A DNA stretch of 14,208 nt from an uncultured Gaiellaceae bacterium (GTDB lineage Bacteria; Actinomycetota; Thermoleophilia; Gaiellales; Gaiellaceae): contig CATPAS010000182.1 in NCBI GenBank assembly GCA_955652075.1, forward strand, positions 1 through 14,208. Reading direction: 5' to 3'. The notes under the pieces are model-generated. The model was not told the origin of the DNA. It saw only the letters and a list, made by a program, of their open reading frames with translations, and ran no database searches. Of this stretch, positions 5,954 to 12,997 are shown in pieces (position 1 is the first letter of the stretch; each line of letters begins with the position of its first letter). Both the position numbers and the translations under genes were made by a program.

Positions 5954-8738
5954 GGGGGCGCGCGCGCCTGCGCTGGCGTCGGCGTTCGCGCTTCGCAGCC
6001 GCAGCGGCGGCTGCAGGTCCATCCACCGTCGGGACGGGCGCGACGAACTCGGGCGCGGGCTCGTCTGCGGCCTGCTCTTCAGCCTCCTCGAGCACGGCCT
6101 CCATGCCGCTCTTGCTGAGCGTCTCGCCCTTGCGCCGCGCGTACTCCGGCTCGCGCTCCTTGAGCATCGCGAGCAGCGGCGCCGCGATGAAGATCGACGA
6201 GTAGGCCCCGGAGGCGATGCCGACCATCAGTGCAAACGCAAAGTCCTTGAGCGTCGCGCCGCCGTAAAGGAGGAGGGCCCCGACCGGCAGGAGCGTGATG
6301 AAGGAGGTCGCCAGAGAGCGACGGATCGTCTCCCAGAGCGAGACGTTCACGATCGTCGCGAACGACGACCGGCGCATGATCGGAATGTTCTCTCGGACCC
6401 GGTCGAAGATGATGATCGTGTCGTAGATCGAATAGCCGAGCACGGTCAGGATCGCCGCCACGGTGGAGCTCGTCACCTCTCTTCCCAGGAGCGCATAGAT
6501 GCCGATGCAGATGAGGACGTCGTGCACCATCGCTGCGATCACCGGGCCCGCGAACTTGAAGTCGAACCGGATCGCGATGTAGAGGACGACCAGGAAGAGC
6601 GAGAAGAAAATGGCGATGATCGCCGACTTCGCAATCTGGCGGCCGAAGCTCGACGAAACGGTGGTTGCTCCGGGAGAGGTCACCTGCAGCTTGTTCTGGA
6701 GCTCGCGCGTGACCTGTGTCAGCTTGTCGCCGCTCAGTGCCTTGGTCCGGACCTGGAAGCTCTTGTACTCGCTGTTCGTGCCCTTCCCCCGGCCCTGGAT
6801 GACCGCGTCGTTGTAGCCCTGGTCGCCCATGATCACGCGCACCGCGCCGGTGGTGTGCGGCGCCGGGGTCTTGAACGAAAGCTGTGTCCCGCCCTTGAAG
6901 TCGATGCCGAGATTGAGACCCTTGAAGACCAGCGCACCGGTCCCGAGCAGCAGGATCGCACCAGAGATGGCGAACCACGTGTTGCGCCGGCGCATGAAGT
7001 CGATCTGCAGCCATTTCGCGCTCTGCTGGCCGTGCGCACCCATGAAGCGCGGCTTGTTGAACCATGAGAAGCCGGCGAGCAGGCCCAGCATCGCGCGCGT
7101 GGCGCCGACCGCGGTGACCAGCGAGATCACGGTGCCGATCAGCAGCATGAGGGCGAAGCCCTTCACCTGTGCCGTGGCGACGGCGAAGAGAACGAGCGCC
7201 GTGATCGCCGTCACGACGTTGGCGTCGAGAATGGTCCGGAAGCCCTTGGAGTACCCGGCCGAGATCGCAGCGCGCACGGATTTGCCGGCGCGCACTTCTT
7301 CCTTGATGCGTTCGAACACCACGACGTTGGCGTCGGCGGCAACTCCGATGGTGAGGATCAGTCCCGCGAAGCCCGGGAGCGTCAGCGTCACGTGGAAGAG
7401 CAGGATCGCCGCGTACAGAAACGCCGAGTAGATCGCGAGCCCGATGACGGCGACAAGGCCGAGGAACCGATAGAAGAGCAACAGGAACAGCGCGACGACC
7501 AGCAGGCCGACGATCGCGGCCTTCTTGGCCTGCGTCAGTGAGTCTTTGCCGAGAGTGGCAGAGACGTCCGTGCGCTCCGCGGTCTCGAAGGTGACCGGCA
7601 GCGCGCCGGTCTGCAGAACGAGCGCGAGGCGCTTCGCGTCCCCGAGCCCGCCGCTGCGGCCCATGTCGATCTGTGCGCCGTTGTCGCCGGGAATGCCGTC
7701 CGGATTGCGCGCGAAGTCGATGTACGGGACCGACTGGATCTGCCGGTCGAGCACGATCGCGAAGTGCTGCGCACAGTTGCCGACGGAAGTGCTGTCGGTC
7801 CGGCCCTGGCAGACGAGCGCCCCGCGCTGCGCCTCGCGGCGCGTGATCGTGTGGAAGATCGACTTGCCCTTTCCGGTGAACTGCATCAGCACGACCGGGG
7901 CGCTGGTCTGCGGATCGATATCAGCGCGCGTGCCGGAGAGCACGAGCTCGCTGCCCGTCATCTCGGGGATCCCGTTCTGGCCGCTTTTGTCGGGCAGGCG
8001 GTGCTGGAGGAGATAGAAGCCCGTCTTCGAGGTGATCGGCTGAGCGCTGAGGCAGTTGCCGCTGGCCACGGCGCAGCTGACGACGACCGTATTCTCGGGC
8101 ACCGTCACGATCGTCCAGTTCTTCGGGATGTGCTTGCCGAGGCCGTGTTTGGCGACGGGGTTCTGCACGACCTGTGTCGCGAGGAGCGCCTGCTCGGTCG
8201 GCGTCGGCCCCGCCCTCACGACTTTCTGTGAGTCGAAGAGGTACCACTGGGACGGCGTGCCCTTGGCCGCGAGCACGCGGGTCTGCGGCGCCGAGAGCAG
8301 ATCGAAGAGGCTGGGAGACGCCACGGGAACCCGCGATGTCAGGCCGCTGACCGACGGGCCTGTGAGATCCGCCTCGAAGTCGTAGAACTCGAGCACGGCG
8401 GTCTTGCCGATCAGCTTCGCAGCCCCTGCGGCGTCGTGGACGCCCGCGAGCTGGATCACGATCTGGTCGGAGCCCTGCTTGCGGATCTCCGGCTCGGCCA
8501 CGCCGAGCTTGTCGATGCGCTGTCGCATGATGTCGATCGAGCGGTTGAGATCATCCGCGGTGAGCTTGTGATTCTTCGGCGGCACCGCCTTCAGGACGAC
8601 CTCGAGCCCCCCTTGCAGGTCGAGCCCGAGCGTCGCCTTCCGGTACACCGGCGAGCCCGGGACTGCCAAGAAGGCGACGCCGACGAGCGCCGTCAGGATG
8701 CAGCCGATGAGGATCAGATGGTGTCGGCGATCTTTCAA
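5937..8738 (-). CDS. secDF: Fused SecD-SecF protein translocase subunit
   Basis: A 933-residue RND-family membrane protein that pulls secreted proteins across the membrane using the proton gradient. SecD part (about 1-560): TM1 at 9-27, LGLDLQGG (37-44), a large external P1 region, then five more TM segments, with GVAADANVVVFERIKEE (465-481) holding the proton-relay Asp469. SecF part (about 575-870): TM start 587-606, GIDFKGG (611-617), and GYSIYDTIIIFDRVREN (768-784) with Arg780. The tail from 871 is acidic, then Ala-rich, then strongly basic. There is no stop or frameshift between the halves, so it is a true single polypeptide. Start is TTG at 8738, overlapping the yajC TGA as TTGA. The external SecD region has two cysteine pairs (222/229 and 310/322). 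Confidence 0.96.
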   Translation of the reverse strand: MKDRRHHLILIGCILTALVGVAFLAVPGSPVYRKATLGLDLQGGLEVVLKAVPPKNHKLTADDLNRSIDIMRQRIDKLGVAEPEIRKQGSDQIVIQLAGVHDAAGAAKLIGKTAVLEFYDFEADLTGPSVSGLTSRVPVASPSLFDLLSAPQTRVLAAKGTPSQWYLFDSQKVVRAGPTPTEQALLATQVVQNPVAKHGLGKHIPKNWTIVTVPENTVVVSCAVASGNCLSAQPITSKTGFYLLQHRLPDKSGQNGIPEMTGSELVLSGTRADIDPQTSAPVVLMQFTGKGKSIFHTITRREAQRGALVCQGRTDSTSVGNCAQHFAIVLDRQIQSVPYIDFARNPDGIPGDNGAQIDMGRSGGLGDAKRLALVLQTGALPVTFETAERTDVSATLGKDSLTQAKKAAIVGLLVVALFLLLFYRFLGLVAVIGLAIYSAFLYAAILLFHVTLTLPGFAGLILTIGVAADANVVVFERIKEEVRAGKSVRAAISAGYSKGFRTILDANVVTAITALVLFAVATAQVKGFALMLLIGTVISLVTAVGATRAMLGLLAGFSWFNKPRFMGAHGQQSAKWLQIDFMRRRNTWFAISGAILLLGTGALVFKGLNLGIDFKGGTQLSFKTPAPHTTGAVRVIMGDQGYNDAVIQGRGKGTNSEYKSFQVRTKALSGDKLTQVTRELQNKLQVTSPGATTVSSSFGRQIAKSAIIAIFFSLFLVVLYIAIRFDFKFAGPVIAAMVHDVLICIGIYALLGREVTSSTVAAILTVLGYSIYDTIIIFDRVRENIPIMRRSSFATIVNVSLWETIRRSLATSFITLLPVGALLLYGGATLKDFAFALMVGIASGAYSSIFIAAPLLAMLKEREPEYARRKGETLSKSGMEAVLEEAEEQAADEPAPEFVAPVPTVDGPAAAAAAAKRERRRQRRRARPHGRAR

Positions 8739-9049
8739 GCGGAATCAGTGGGAAGGGTAGCCGGGGACTCCTCGTCCGGCGGCTCCGCGGACTCCTGGTC
8801 CTCGTTCACCACCCCGGCCACGGCACGCTTGGCGATCCGCACCTCGACTCCTTCGGCGATCTCGACCCGCACCTCATCGCCGTCGACCGCGGTGACCGTC
8901 CCGTAGAGCCCACCGGCGGTGACGATCTCCTTCCCTACGTCGATTGTTTGGAGCAGCCGTTGCGCCGCCTGCTGGCGGCGGCGCTGTGGCCGGATCAGCA
9001 TGAACCAGATCAGGGCCAGCAGGGCAAGGATGAAGAAGTACTGGGACAC
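8735..9049 (-). CDS. yajC: Preprotein translocase subunit YajC
   Basis: A 104-residue protein with one N-terminal transmembrane helix (about 4-20, FFILALLALIWFMLI) followed at once by RPQRRRQQ, the family signature, and a short cytoplasmic beta-rich domain containing GKEIVTAGGLYGTV (39-52). The C-terminal 20 or so residues are acidic and Pro-rich. YajC joins SecD and SecF in the accessory Sec complex. The start is GTG at 9049, with GGAGG at 9057-9053 directly after the tgt stop codon; the 3-nt spacing is tight, but no other start would keep the membrane helix. Its TGA overlaps the SecDF TTG. Confidence 0.93.
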   Translation of the reverse strand: MSQYFFILALLALIWFMLIRPQRRRQQAAQRLLQTIDVGKEIVTAGGLYGTVTAVDGDEVRVEIAEGVEVRIAKRAVAGVVNEDQESAEPPDEESPATLPTDSA

Positions 9050-9052
9050 GGG

Positions 9053-9057
9053 CCTCC
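9053..9057 (-). promoter_or_regulatory. Ribosome binding site (GGAGG) of yajC
   Basis: On the minus strand TGAGGAGGCCC joins the tgt stop codon (TGA) directly to GGAGG and then the GTG start of yajC after 3 nt. It decides the GTG start and ties yajC translation to the end of tgt. Confidence 0.7.
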
Positions 9058-10170
9058 TCAGGCGGCGGATGCGAGCCGGCCGAGGGCTTCGGCCTTGTAC
9101 GCCGCCAGCCGGCCTTCCTCGATCGCCGCGCGCGCATTCGCGGTCAGGTCAAGGAGGAATCGTAGATTGTGGAGGCTCAAGAGGCGTAGACCCAGCAACT
9201 CTTCCTGGTTGATCAGGTGGCGCAGGTAGGCGCGGCTGAACCGGGTGCAGGCAGGGCAAGGGCAGCTTTCGTCGAGCGGCCGGGGGTCGCGGGCGAAGCG
9301 GGCGTTGCGAAGGTTCAGCCGTCCTTCCCAGGTGAGCGCGCTGCCCGTTCGGGCAGTTCGCGTCGGCAGGACGCAGTCGAACATGTCCACCCCGCGCTCG
9401 ATTACCTCGAGCACGCCTTCGGGGTCGCCGATGCCCATGAAGTAGCGCGGCCGATCTGCCGGGAACAGAGCCGCGGCCCACGCCGTCGTCTCGAACATCA
9501 GTCTTCGGTCCTCGCCGATCGCCAGGCCGCCGAGCGCGTGACCGTCGAAGCCGAGCTCGCTGATCTCCGCAATCGAGCGGCGGCGCAGCTCGGGGTCGGA
9601 CGCACCCTGCGCGATCCCGAAGAGGAGCTGGCCCTCGGCGCGCGGCGCAGTGCGCTGGCGCGCGGCCCACAGCGTCGTCCGCCGCACGGCCTCCGCAAGC
9701 TCCGACGCGGGAACGTCCGCCGGCGGACAGATATCGAGGCACATTGCGATGTCGGAGCTGAGCGCGGCCTGAATCGCCGCGACCGACTCGGGAGTGAAAC
9801 GCGCAGCGGCACCGTCGTAGACGGATCGGAAGGTCACGCCGTCGTCGTCGACCGCGGCGATTGTGTTGCGCAGCGAGAAGACCTGGAAGCCGCCGGAGTC
9901 GGTGAGGATCGGTCCCGCCCAGCCCATGAAGCGGTGAAGACCGCCAAGCTCGGCGATCACGTCTTCTCCCGGGCGGAAGTGCAGGTGGTACGTGTTGCCG
10001 AGCAGGATCGGCGTGCCGAGCGCGCGCAGCTCTTCCGGATCCACGGTCTTGACCGTCGCTTTTGTCCCGACCGGCATGAACGCGGGCGTTGGCACGTCGC
10101 CGTGCGCGGTGCGCAGGATCCCCGCTCGCGCAGCGCCGTCCGTAACACTGACCGTGTACTTCTCGCTCAC
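9058..10170 (-). CDS. tgt: Queuine/preQ1 tRNA-guanine transglycosylase
   Basis: A 370-residue TIM-barrel enzyme of typical length. It exchanges guanine-34 of tRNAs with GUN anticodons for preQ1, the first tRNA-level step of queuosine synthesis in bacteria. Visible motifs are PVGTKATVK (33-41), GNTYHL (58-63), TDSGGFQVFSL with Asp91, Asp146 in CLDICPP, the expected nucleophile Asp265 in VDMFDCVLPTR, and the zinc site CPCPAC with Cys303, Cys305, Cys308 and His334. The start is GTG at 10170, overlapping the GNAT stop as GTGA. It lies between the GNAT gene and yajC. No queC/D/E/F genes are in the window, so the preQ1 source is either elsewhere or salvaged. Confidence 0.97.
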   Translation of the reverse strand: MSEKYTVSVTDGAARAGILRTAHGDVPTPAFMPVGTKATVKTVDPEELRALGTPILLGNTYHLHFRPGEDVIAELGGLHRFMGWAGPILTDSGGFQVFSLRNTIAAVDDDGVTFRSVYDGAAARFTPESVAAIQAALSSDIAMCLDICPPADVPASELAEAVRRTTLWAARQRTAPRAEGQLLFGIAQGASDPELRRRSIAEISELGFDGHALGGLAIGEDRRLMFETTAWAAALFPADRPRYFMGIGDPEGVLEVIERGVDMFDCVLPTRTARTGSALTWEGRLNLRNARFARDPRPLDESCPCPACTRFSRAYLRHLINQEELLGLRLLSLHNLRFLLDLTANARAAIEEGRLAAYKAEALGRLASAA

Positions 10171-10649
10171 CGGACGGGACGCTCGTACAGGCTCATCTTG
10201 CGGCCGTCGAGGACGAGGTCGCCGCGGTGCTGGAAACCGAGGTCTTCGTAGTAGTCGCGGATGTGCGGGTTGTCACCGAGGCAGTCGAGCCGCAGGAACT
10301 CACGTCCCGCCTCGGCAGCTTCGGCATTCGCCCATTCGACGATCGCGGCGCCGATACCGCGGCCGGCCCGGTCGCGCCGGACGGCGAGCTTGTGCACGTA
10401 GACGGCGTCCGGCGGACGGACGCCCCAATACTCAGGATCGTCCAGAAGCATCGACACGGTCGCAACGGCCTCGCCGTCCTCCGCCTCGACCACGTAGACC
10501 TCGCCGCGGTCGATCGCGGCAGCGAGCTGTTCGCGGGGAAACGGCAGCGGCCACTGGCTGAAGCCGAGGTCGGTGACCCACACGGTTGCCTCGTCGAGCA
10601 GCGCAGCGACGGTCACTGCGTCTTCATGGTGCGCGCGGCGGACGTTCAC
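10167..10649 (-). CDS. GNAT-family N-acetyltransferase
   Basis: A 160-residue single GNAT domain. The acetyl-CoA motif A is VYVHKLAVRRDRAGRGIGAA (83-102), with the R-x-x-G-x-G loop at 95-100, and motif B is GDNPHIRDYYEDLGF (125-139). The substrate is unknown; small GNATs act on proteins, amines or small metabolites. The start is GTG at 10649, which overlaps the queA TGA as GTGA, and its own TGA overlaps the tgt GTG, so the gene is locked between the two queuosine enzymes by 4-nt overlaps on both sides. The longer frame reaching 10943 reads inside queA and is not used. The location suggests cotranscription but does not prove a role in tRNA modification. Confidence 0.9.
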   Translation of the reverse strand: MNVRRAHHEDAVTVAALLDEATVWVTDLGFSQWPLPFPREQLAAAIDRGEVYVVEAEDGEAVATVSMLLDDPEYWGVRPPDAVYVHKLAVRRDRAGRGIGAAIVEWANAEAAEAGREFLRLDCLGDNPHIRDYYEDLGFQHRGDLVLDGRKMSLYERPVR

Positions 10650-11578
10650 AACACCAGCATCGCATCGCCGAACGAGTAGAAGCGGTAGCGCTGCTCGACC
10701 GCCGTCCGGTAGAGCCGCCGCGTCTCCTCCACTCCGGCGAAAGCCATCACGAGCGCGAGCAGCGTCGAGCGAGGCAGGTGGAAGTTCGTCAGCAGTGCAT
10801 CCGTCCGGAGGAACTCGAAGCCGGGAGTGACGAAGAGATCGGTCCGGCCGGAGAGGGGCGCGCCTCGCGCGAGCGTCTCGAGGACCCGCACGGTCGTGGT
10901 CCCGACGGCCAGAACCTTGGGTGCGGCGCGGATGCGCTCCCACGCGTCGGTTCCCACCTCGTACCGCTCGCCGTGGAGCTGATGCTCGTCGAGATCTTCA
11001 GCCGCGACCGGGCGGAACGTGTCCAGCCCGACGTGCAGCGTCACGCGTTCGACGTCGAGGCGCGCGAGCACCTCCTGCGTGAAGTGCAAACCGGCGGTCG
11101 GCGCGGCTGCAGAACCCGCTTCGCGCGCGTACACCGTCTGGTAGCGCGCCGGGTCGGCGAGCGGCTCCGTGATGTAGGGCGGCAGCGGCGTCTCGCCCGC
11201 CGGCTCGCCGTCGAGCCGCAGCCGCCAGCGTCCCTCGCCGAGATGCTCGAGCAACTCGACGGGCCCGTAGCGGCGCCCCGGCCGGAGCCGCCGGGTCGGG
11301 CGCGCAAGCCCTTCCCAGAGCCCGTCCTCGTCCAACCGCTCCAGTAGCAGCACCTCACCCTTCGGAGCCTCGATCGGAATCCGGGCGGGGACGACCCGCG
11401 TGTCGTTGACCACGACGAGCATGTCGCCGATCACGTCCGGTAGCTCTGCGAACCTGCATTCGTGCACCCGCTTGGACACGCGTGGGTAGACCAGCAGTCG
11501 CGACTCGTCGCGGCGCGCCACGGGATGCTGAGCAACAAGCTCCGGCGGGATGTCATATTCGAGCTCCCTCGTTTTCAT
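10646..11578 (-). CDS. queA: S-adenosylmethionine:tRNA ribosyltransferase-isomerase
   Basis: A 310-residue enzyme that transfers the ribosyl part of SAM to preQ1-34 in tRNA to make epoxyqueuosine. Conserved segments include LVVVNDTRVVPARI, LPPYI...D..RYQTVYA, GSAAAPTAGLHFT, VTLHVGLDTFRPV, and near the end VGTTTVRVLETL, LLTNFHLPRSTLLALVMAF and YRFYSFGDAML. It is about 30-40 residues shorter than usual (roughly 340-356). Shortening seems to lie in the N-terminal half: the usual Arg-rich, Gly-Gly segment after VVPAR is replaced by IPIEAPKGEVLLLER. The ATG at 11578 begins MKTRELEYDIPPELVAQHP, a typical QueA start; the longer frame runs into the divergent gene. It is the first gene of the tgt-yajC-secDF block. 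Confidence 0.94.
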   Translation of the reverse strand: MKTRELEYDIPPELVAQHPVARRDESRLLVYPRVSKRVHECRFAELPDVIGDMLVVVNDTRVVPARIPIEAPKGEVLLLERLDEDGLWEGLARPTRRLRPGRRYGPVELLEHLGEGRWRLRLDGEPAGETPLPPYITEPLADPARYQTVYAREAGSAAAPTAGLHFTQEVLARLDVERVTLHVGLDTFRPVAAEDLDEHQLHGERYEVGTDAWERIRAAPKVLAVGTTTVRVLETLARGAPLSGRTDLFVTPGFEFLRTDALLTNFHLPRSTLLALVMAFAGVEETRRLYRTAVEQRYRFYSFGDAMLVL

Positions 11579-11587
11579 CCGGTTCCC

Positions 11588-11593
11588 ACGGTA
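11588..11593 (-). promoter_or_regulatory. queA: Candidate -10 element (TACCGT) for queA and its operon
   Basis: On the minus strand TACCGT is followed by 9 nt and the queA ATG at 11578. Its first two bases form the centre of GGTACC (11590-11595), which also supplies the -10 of the divergent gene. A -35 is not obvious. Confidence 0.45.
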
Positions 11594-11597
11594 CCCT
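11592..11597 (+). promoter_or_regulatory. Candidate -10 element (TACCCT) for the coiled-coil gene
   Basis: TACCCT is followed by 8 nt and the ATG at 11606, so the mRNA would be leaderless or nearly so. It shares the TA at 11592-11593 with the queA -10 on the other strand. The whole gap between the two ATGs is 27 nt, which leaves no room for a separate leader on either side. Confidence 0.45.
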
Positions 11598-11605
11598 TGC
11601 CGGAC

Positions 11606-12061
11606 ATGGACGACAGCGTCGTCGAGCGCGCGCACGAGCGGGTCGAGCGGCGGGCGGAGGGTGCCGCTCTCGACAGCCTCCTCACCCGGGCACGCGAGCA
11701 GGTGGACGCGCTCGCAGCCGCTGCTTCGTCGCTCGAGGAAACGCTCCCGGAACGCGTCGGCGAAGCAGTCCGCGCCGAGGCGCAGCCGGTCGGACGCAAC
11801 CTCGCCGAGATCCGTGGGCTCATGAATCAGGTCATCCGGCGCCTCGAGCGCCTCGAGGGAGACCTCCTCTCGGAGCGCAATGCGCGCGTCGACGACCTCG
11901 CCCTGCTCGTCGACCTCGTCTCGTCCGGGTGGAAGGGCGTCGACACGCGGCTCGCTCGCATGGAAGCGGTGCTGACCAGGCTGGAGCAGGGCATGCAAGA
12001 GAATCGCGGCGCCGTCGTCTACCGGATGGAAGACCGCCGTCCGGACGCCGCCAGCTCCTAG
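11606..12061 (+). CDS. Coiled-coil protein of unknown function
   Basis: A 151-residue, almost wholly helical protein, rich in Glu, Arg, Ala and Leu. Heptad-like spacing of Leu, Ile, Val and Met runs through about 66-90 (NLAEIRGLMNQVIRRLERLE) and again through 97-128, including GWKGVDTRLARMEAVLTRLE. A break at Pro48 and Pro61 separates an N-terminal helix. There is no signal peptide or membrane segment, so it is probably cytoplasmic. I recognise no named family. The ATG at 11606 is preferred over the upstream ATG at 11462 because that longer frame is antisense to queA and TACCCT lies 8 nt before 11606. It diverges from queA and converges on the UbiA-type gene with a 13-nt gap that holds no terminator-like structure. 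Confidence 0.75.
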   Translation: MDDSVVERAHERVERRAEGAALDSLLTRAREQVDALAAAASSLEETLPERVGEAVRAEAQPVGRNLAEIRGLMNQVIRRLERLEGDLLSERNARVDDLALLVDLVSSGWKGVDTRLARMEAVLTRLEQGMQENRGAVVYRMEDRRPDAASS

Positions 12062-12074
12062 CTAAAGGGAGCGC

Positions 12075-12983
12075 TCAGGTCACCGAGAGGATGACGGCCG
12101 CGCAGACGGTCCAGCCTGCAATGCAGATCAGGATCGGCAGGTCGTGCAACAGGATCTCTTCGGGCTCCTCCCCGAGATCGCGACGGTGCATCAGAAGGAG
12201 GTAGCGGAACACGCCGAAGAGCACGAACGGGATCGTGATCATCATCGCCTTCGACCCGCGCGCGGTGAACGTGTACAGGCAGTAGGAGATCACGGTCGAC
12301 GCGGCCACGACGCTGACGAGCTGGTCGACGAGCGCCAGCGAGTAGCCCTCCAGGACAGGCCGGCCGGGGGTTGCCTCGGCGCCCACGAGCACGAGCTCGC
12401 CGCGCCGTTTCGCCAGCGCGAGGAAGAGCGCGAGCAGCGCGGTGCACAGCAGGAGCCACGGCGAGATCCTCACCTCCACAGCCGCGGCACCCGCAGCTGC
12501 CCGGACGACGAACAGTCCGCCGATTGTCATCACGTCCAGCAGCACGACGTGCTTGAGCGCGAGCGTGTACCCAGCTTGGAGGGCCAGGAACGTGCACAGG
12601 AAGAGGATCGAGGCCGGGCCCAGCGGCGCCACGAGCAGCAAGGCAGTTAGGAGCAACAGCGCTGCCAACCCTGCGGCAAATCGAGGCGAAAGCTCGCCGC
12701 GCGCGATCGGCCGTGCCCGCTTGACGGGGTGCACGCGGTCGTGCGGCGCATCGCGGAGATCGTTGACGAGGTAACTCGCGCTCGACGCCGCGCAGTACGC
12801 GGCGAAGGCGGCGATGGCTTCGCCCCAGCGGCCGAAGTCGCCGAGCTTCGCGGCGAAGATGATCCCGGCGAAGAGGAGCAGGTTCTTCGTCCACTGCCGG
12901 GGCCGAAGCGCGACGAGCGCCGCGCGAGCTCGCGAGCGCGGACGCGGCAGTTCGTAGACGGAAGTCGGCTCGGGAACTATCAC
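12075..12983 (-). CDS. UbiA-family prenyltransferase (decaprenyl-phosphate phosphoribosyltransferase-like)
   Basis: A 302-residue polytopic membrane protein with about eight or nine helices. The first Asp-rich motif is NDLRDAPHDRVHPVKRARPIA (N74, D75, D78, D82, Lys88), which closely follows the mycobacterial DPPR synthase Rv3806c pattern (ND-x-x-D...D-x-x-HP-x-KR-x-RPIA). The later motif AKRRGE (191-196) and Asp220 in LVDQLVSVVA also fit that subfamily rather than quinone-type UbiA. DPPR synthase joins phosphoribose to decaprenyl phosphate, the first step toward decaprenyl-phosphoryl arabinose for the cell wall. Other members of this branch may use different sugars, so the exact substrate is inferred. 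Start is GTG at 12983, 11 nt after the histidine kinase stop, with TAGTCT placed 8 nt upstream. Confidence 0.85.
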   Translation of the reverse strand: MIVPEPTSVYELPRPRSRARAALVALRPRQWTKNLLLFAGIIFAAKLGDFGRWGEAIAAFAAYCAASSASYLVNDLRDAPHDRVHPVKRARPIARGELSPRFAAGLAALLLLTALLLVAPLGPASILFLCTFLALQAGYTLALKHVVLLDVMTIGGLFVVRAAAGAAAVEVRISPWLLLCTALLALFLALAKRRGELVLVGAEATPGRPVLEGYSLALVDQLVSVVAASTVISYCLYTFTARGSKAMMITIPFVLFGVFRYLLLMHRRDLGEEPEEILLHDLPILICIAGWTVCAAVILSVT

Positions 12984-12991
12984 TCGACGGG

Positions 12992-12997
12992 AGACTA
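12992..12997 (-). promoter_or_regulatory. Candidate -10 element (TAGTCT) overlapping the histidine kinase stop codon
   Basis: On the minus strand the TAG stop of the kinase is also the first half of TAGTCT, followed by 8 nt and the UbiA-type GTG at 12983. No Shine-Dalgarno is visible. It could be a leaderless internal promoter, though simple cotranscription with the kinase remains possible. Confidence 0.3.

Noticed and set aside
5954..6022. N-terminal extension of the small helical protein to 6022
   Set aside because: The extra 23 residues overlap secDF and are low-complexity; ATG at 5953 begins the regular helical sequence.
8730..8764. TACCCT near the end of yajC as a promoter for secDF
   Set aside because: It lies 15 nt before the TTG rather than 7-9 and is part of the yajC coding frame; the TTGA overlap explains the start.
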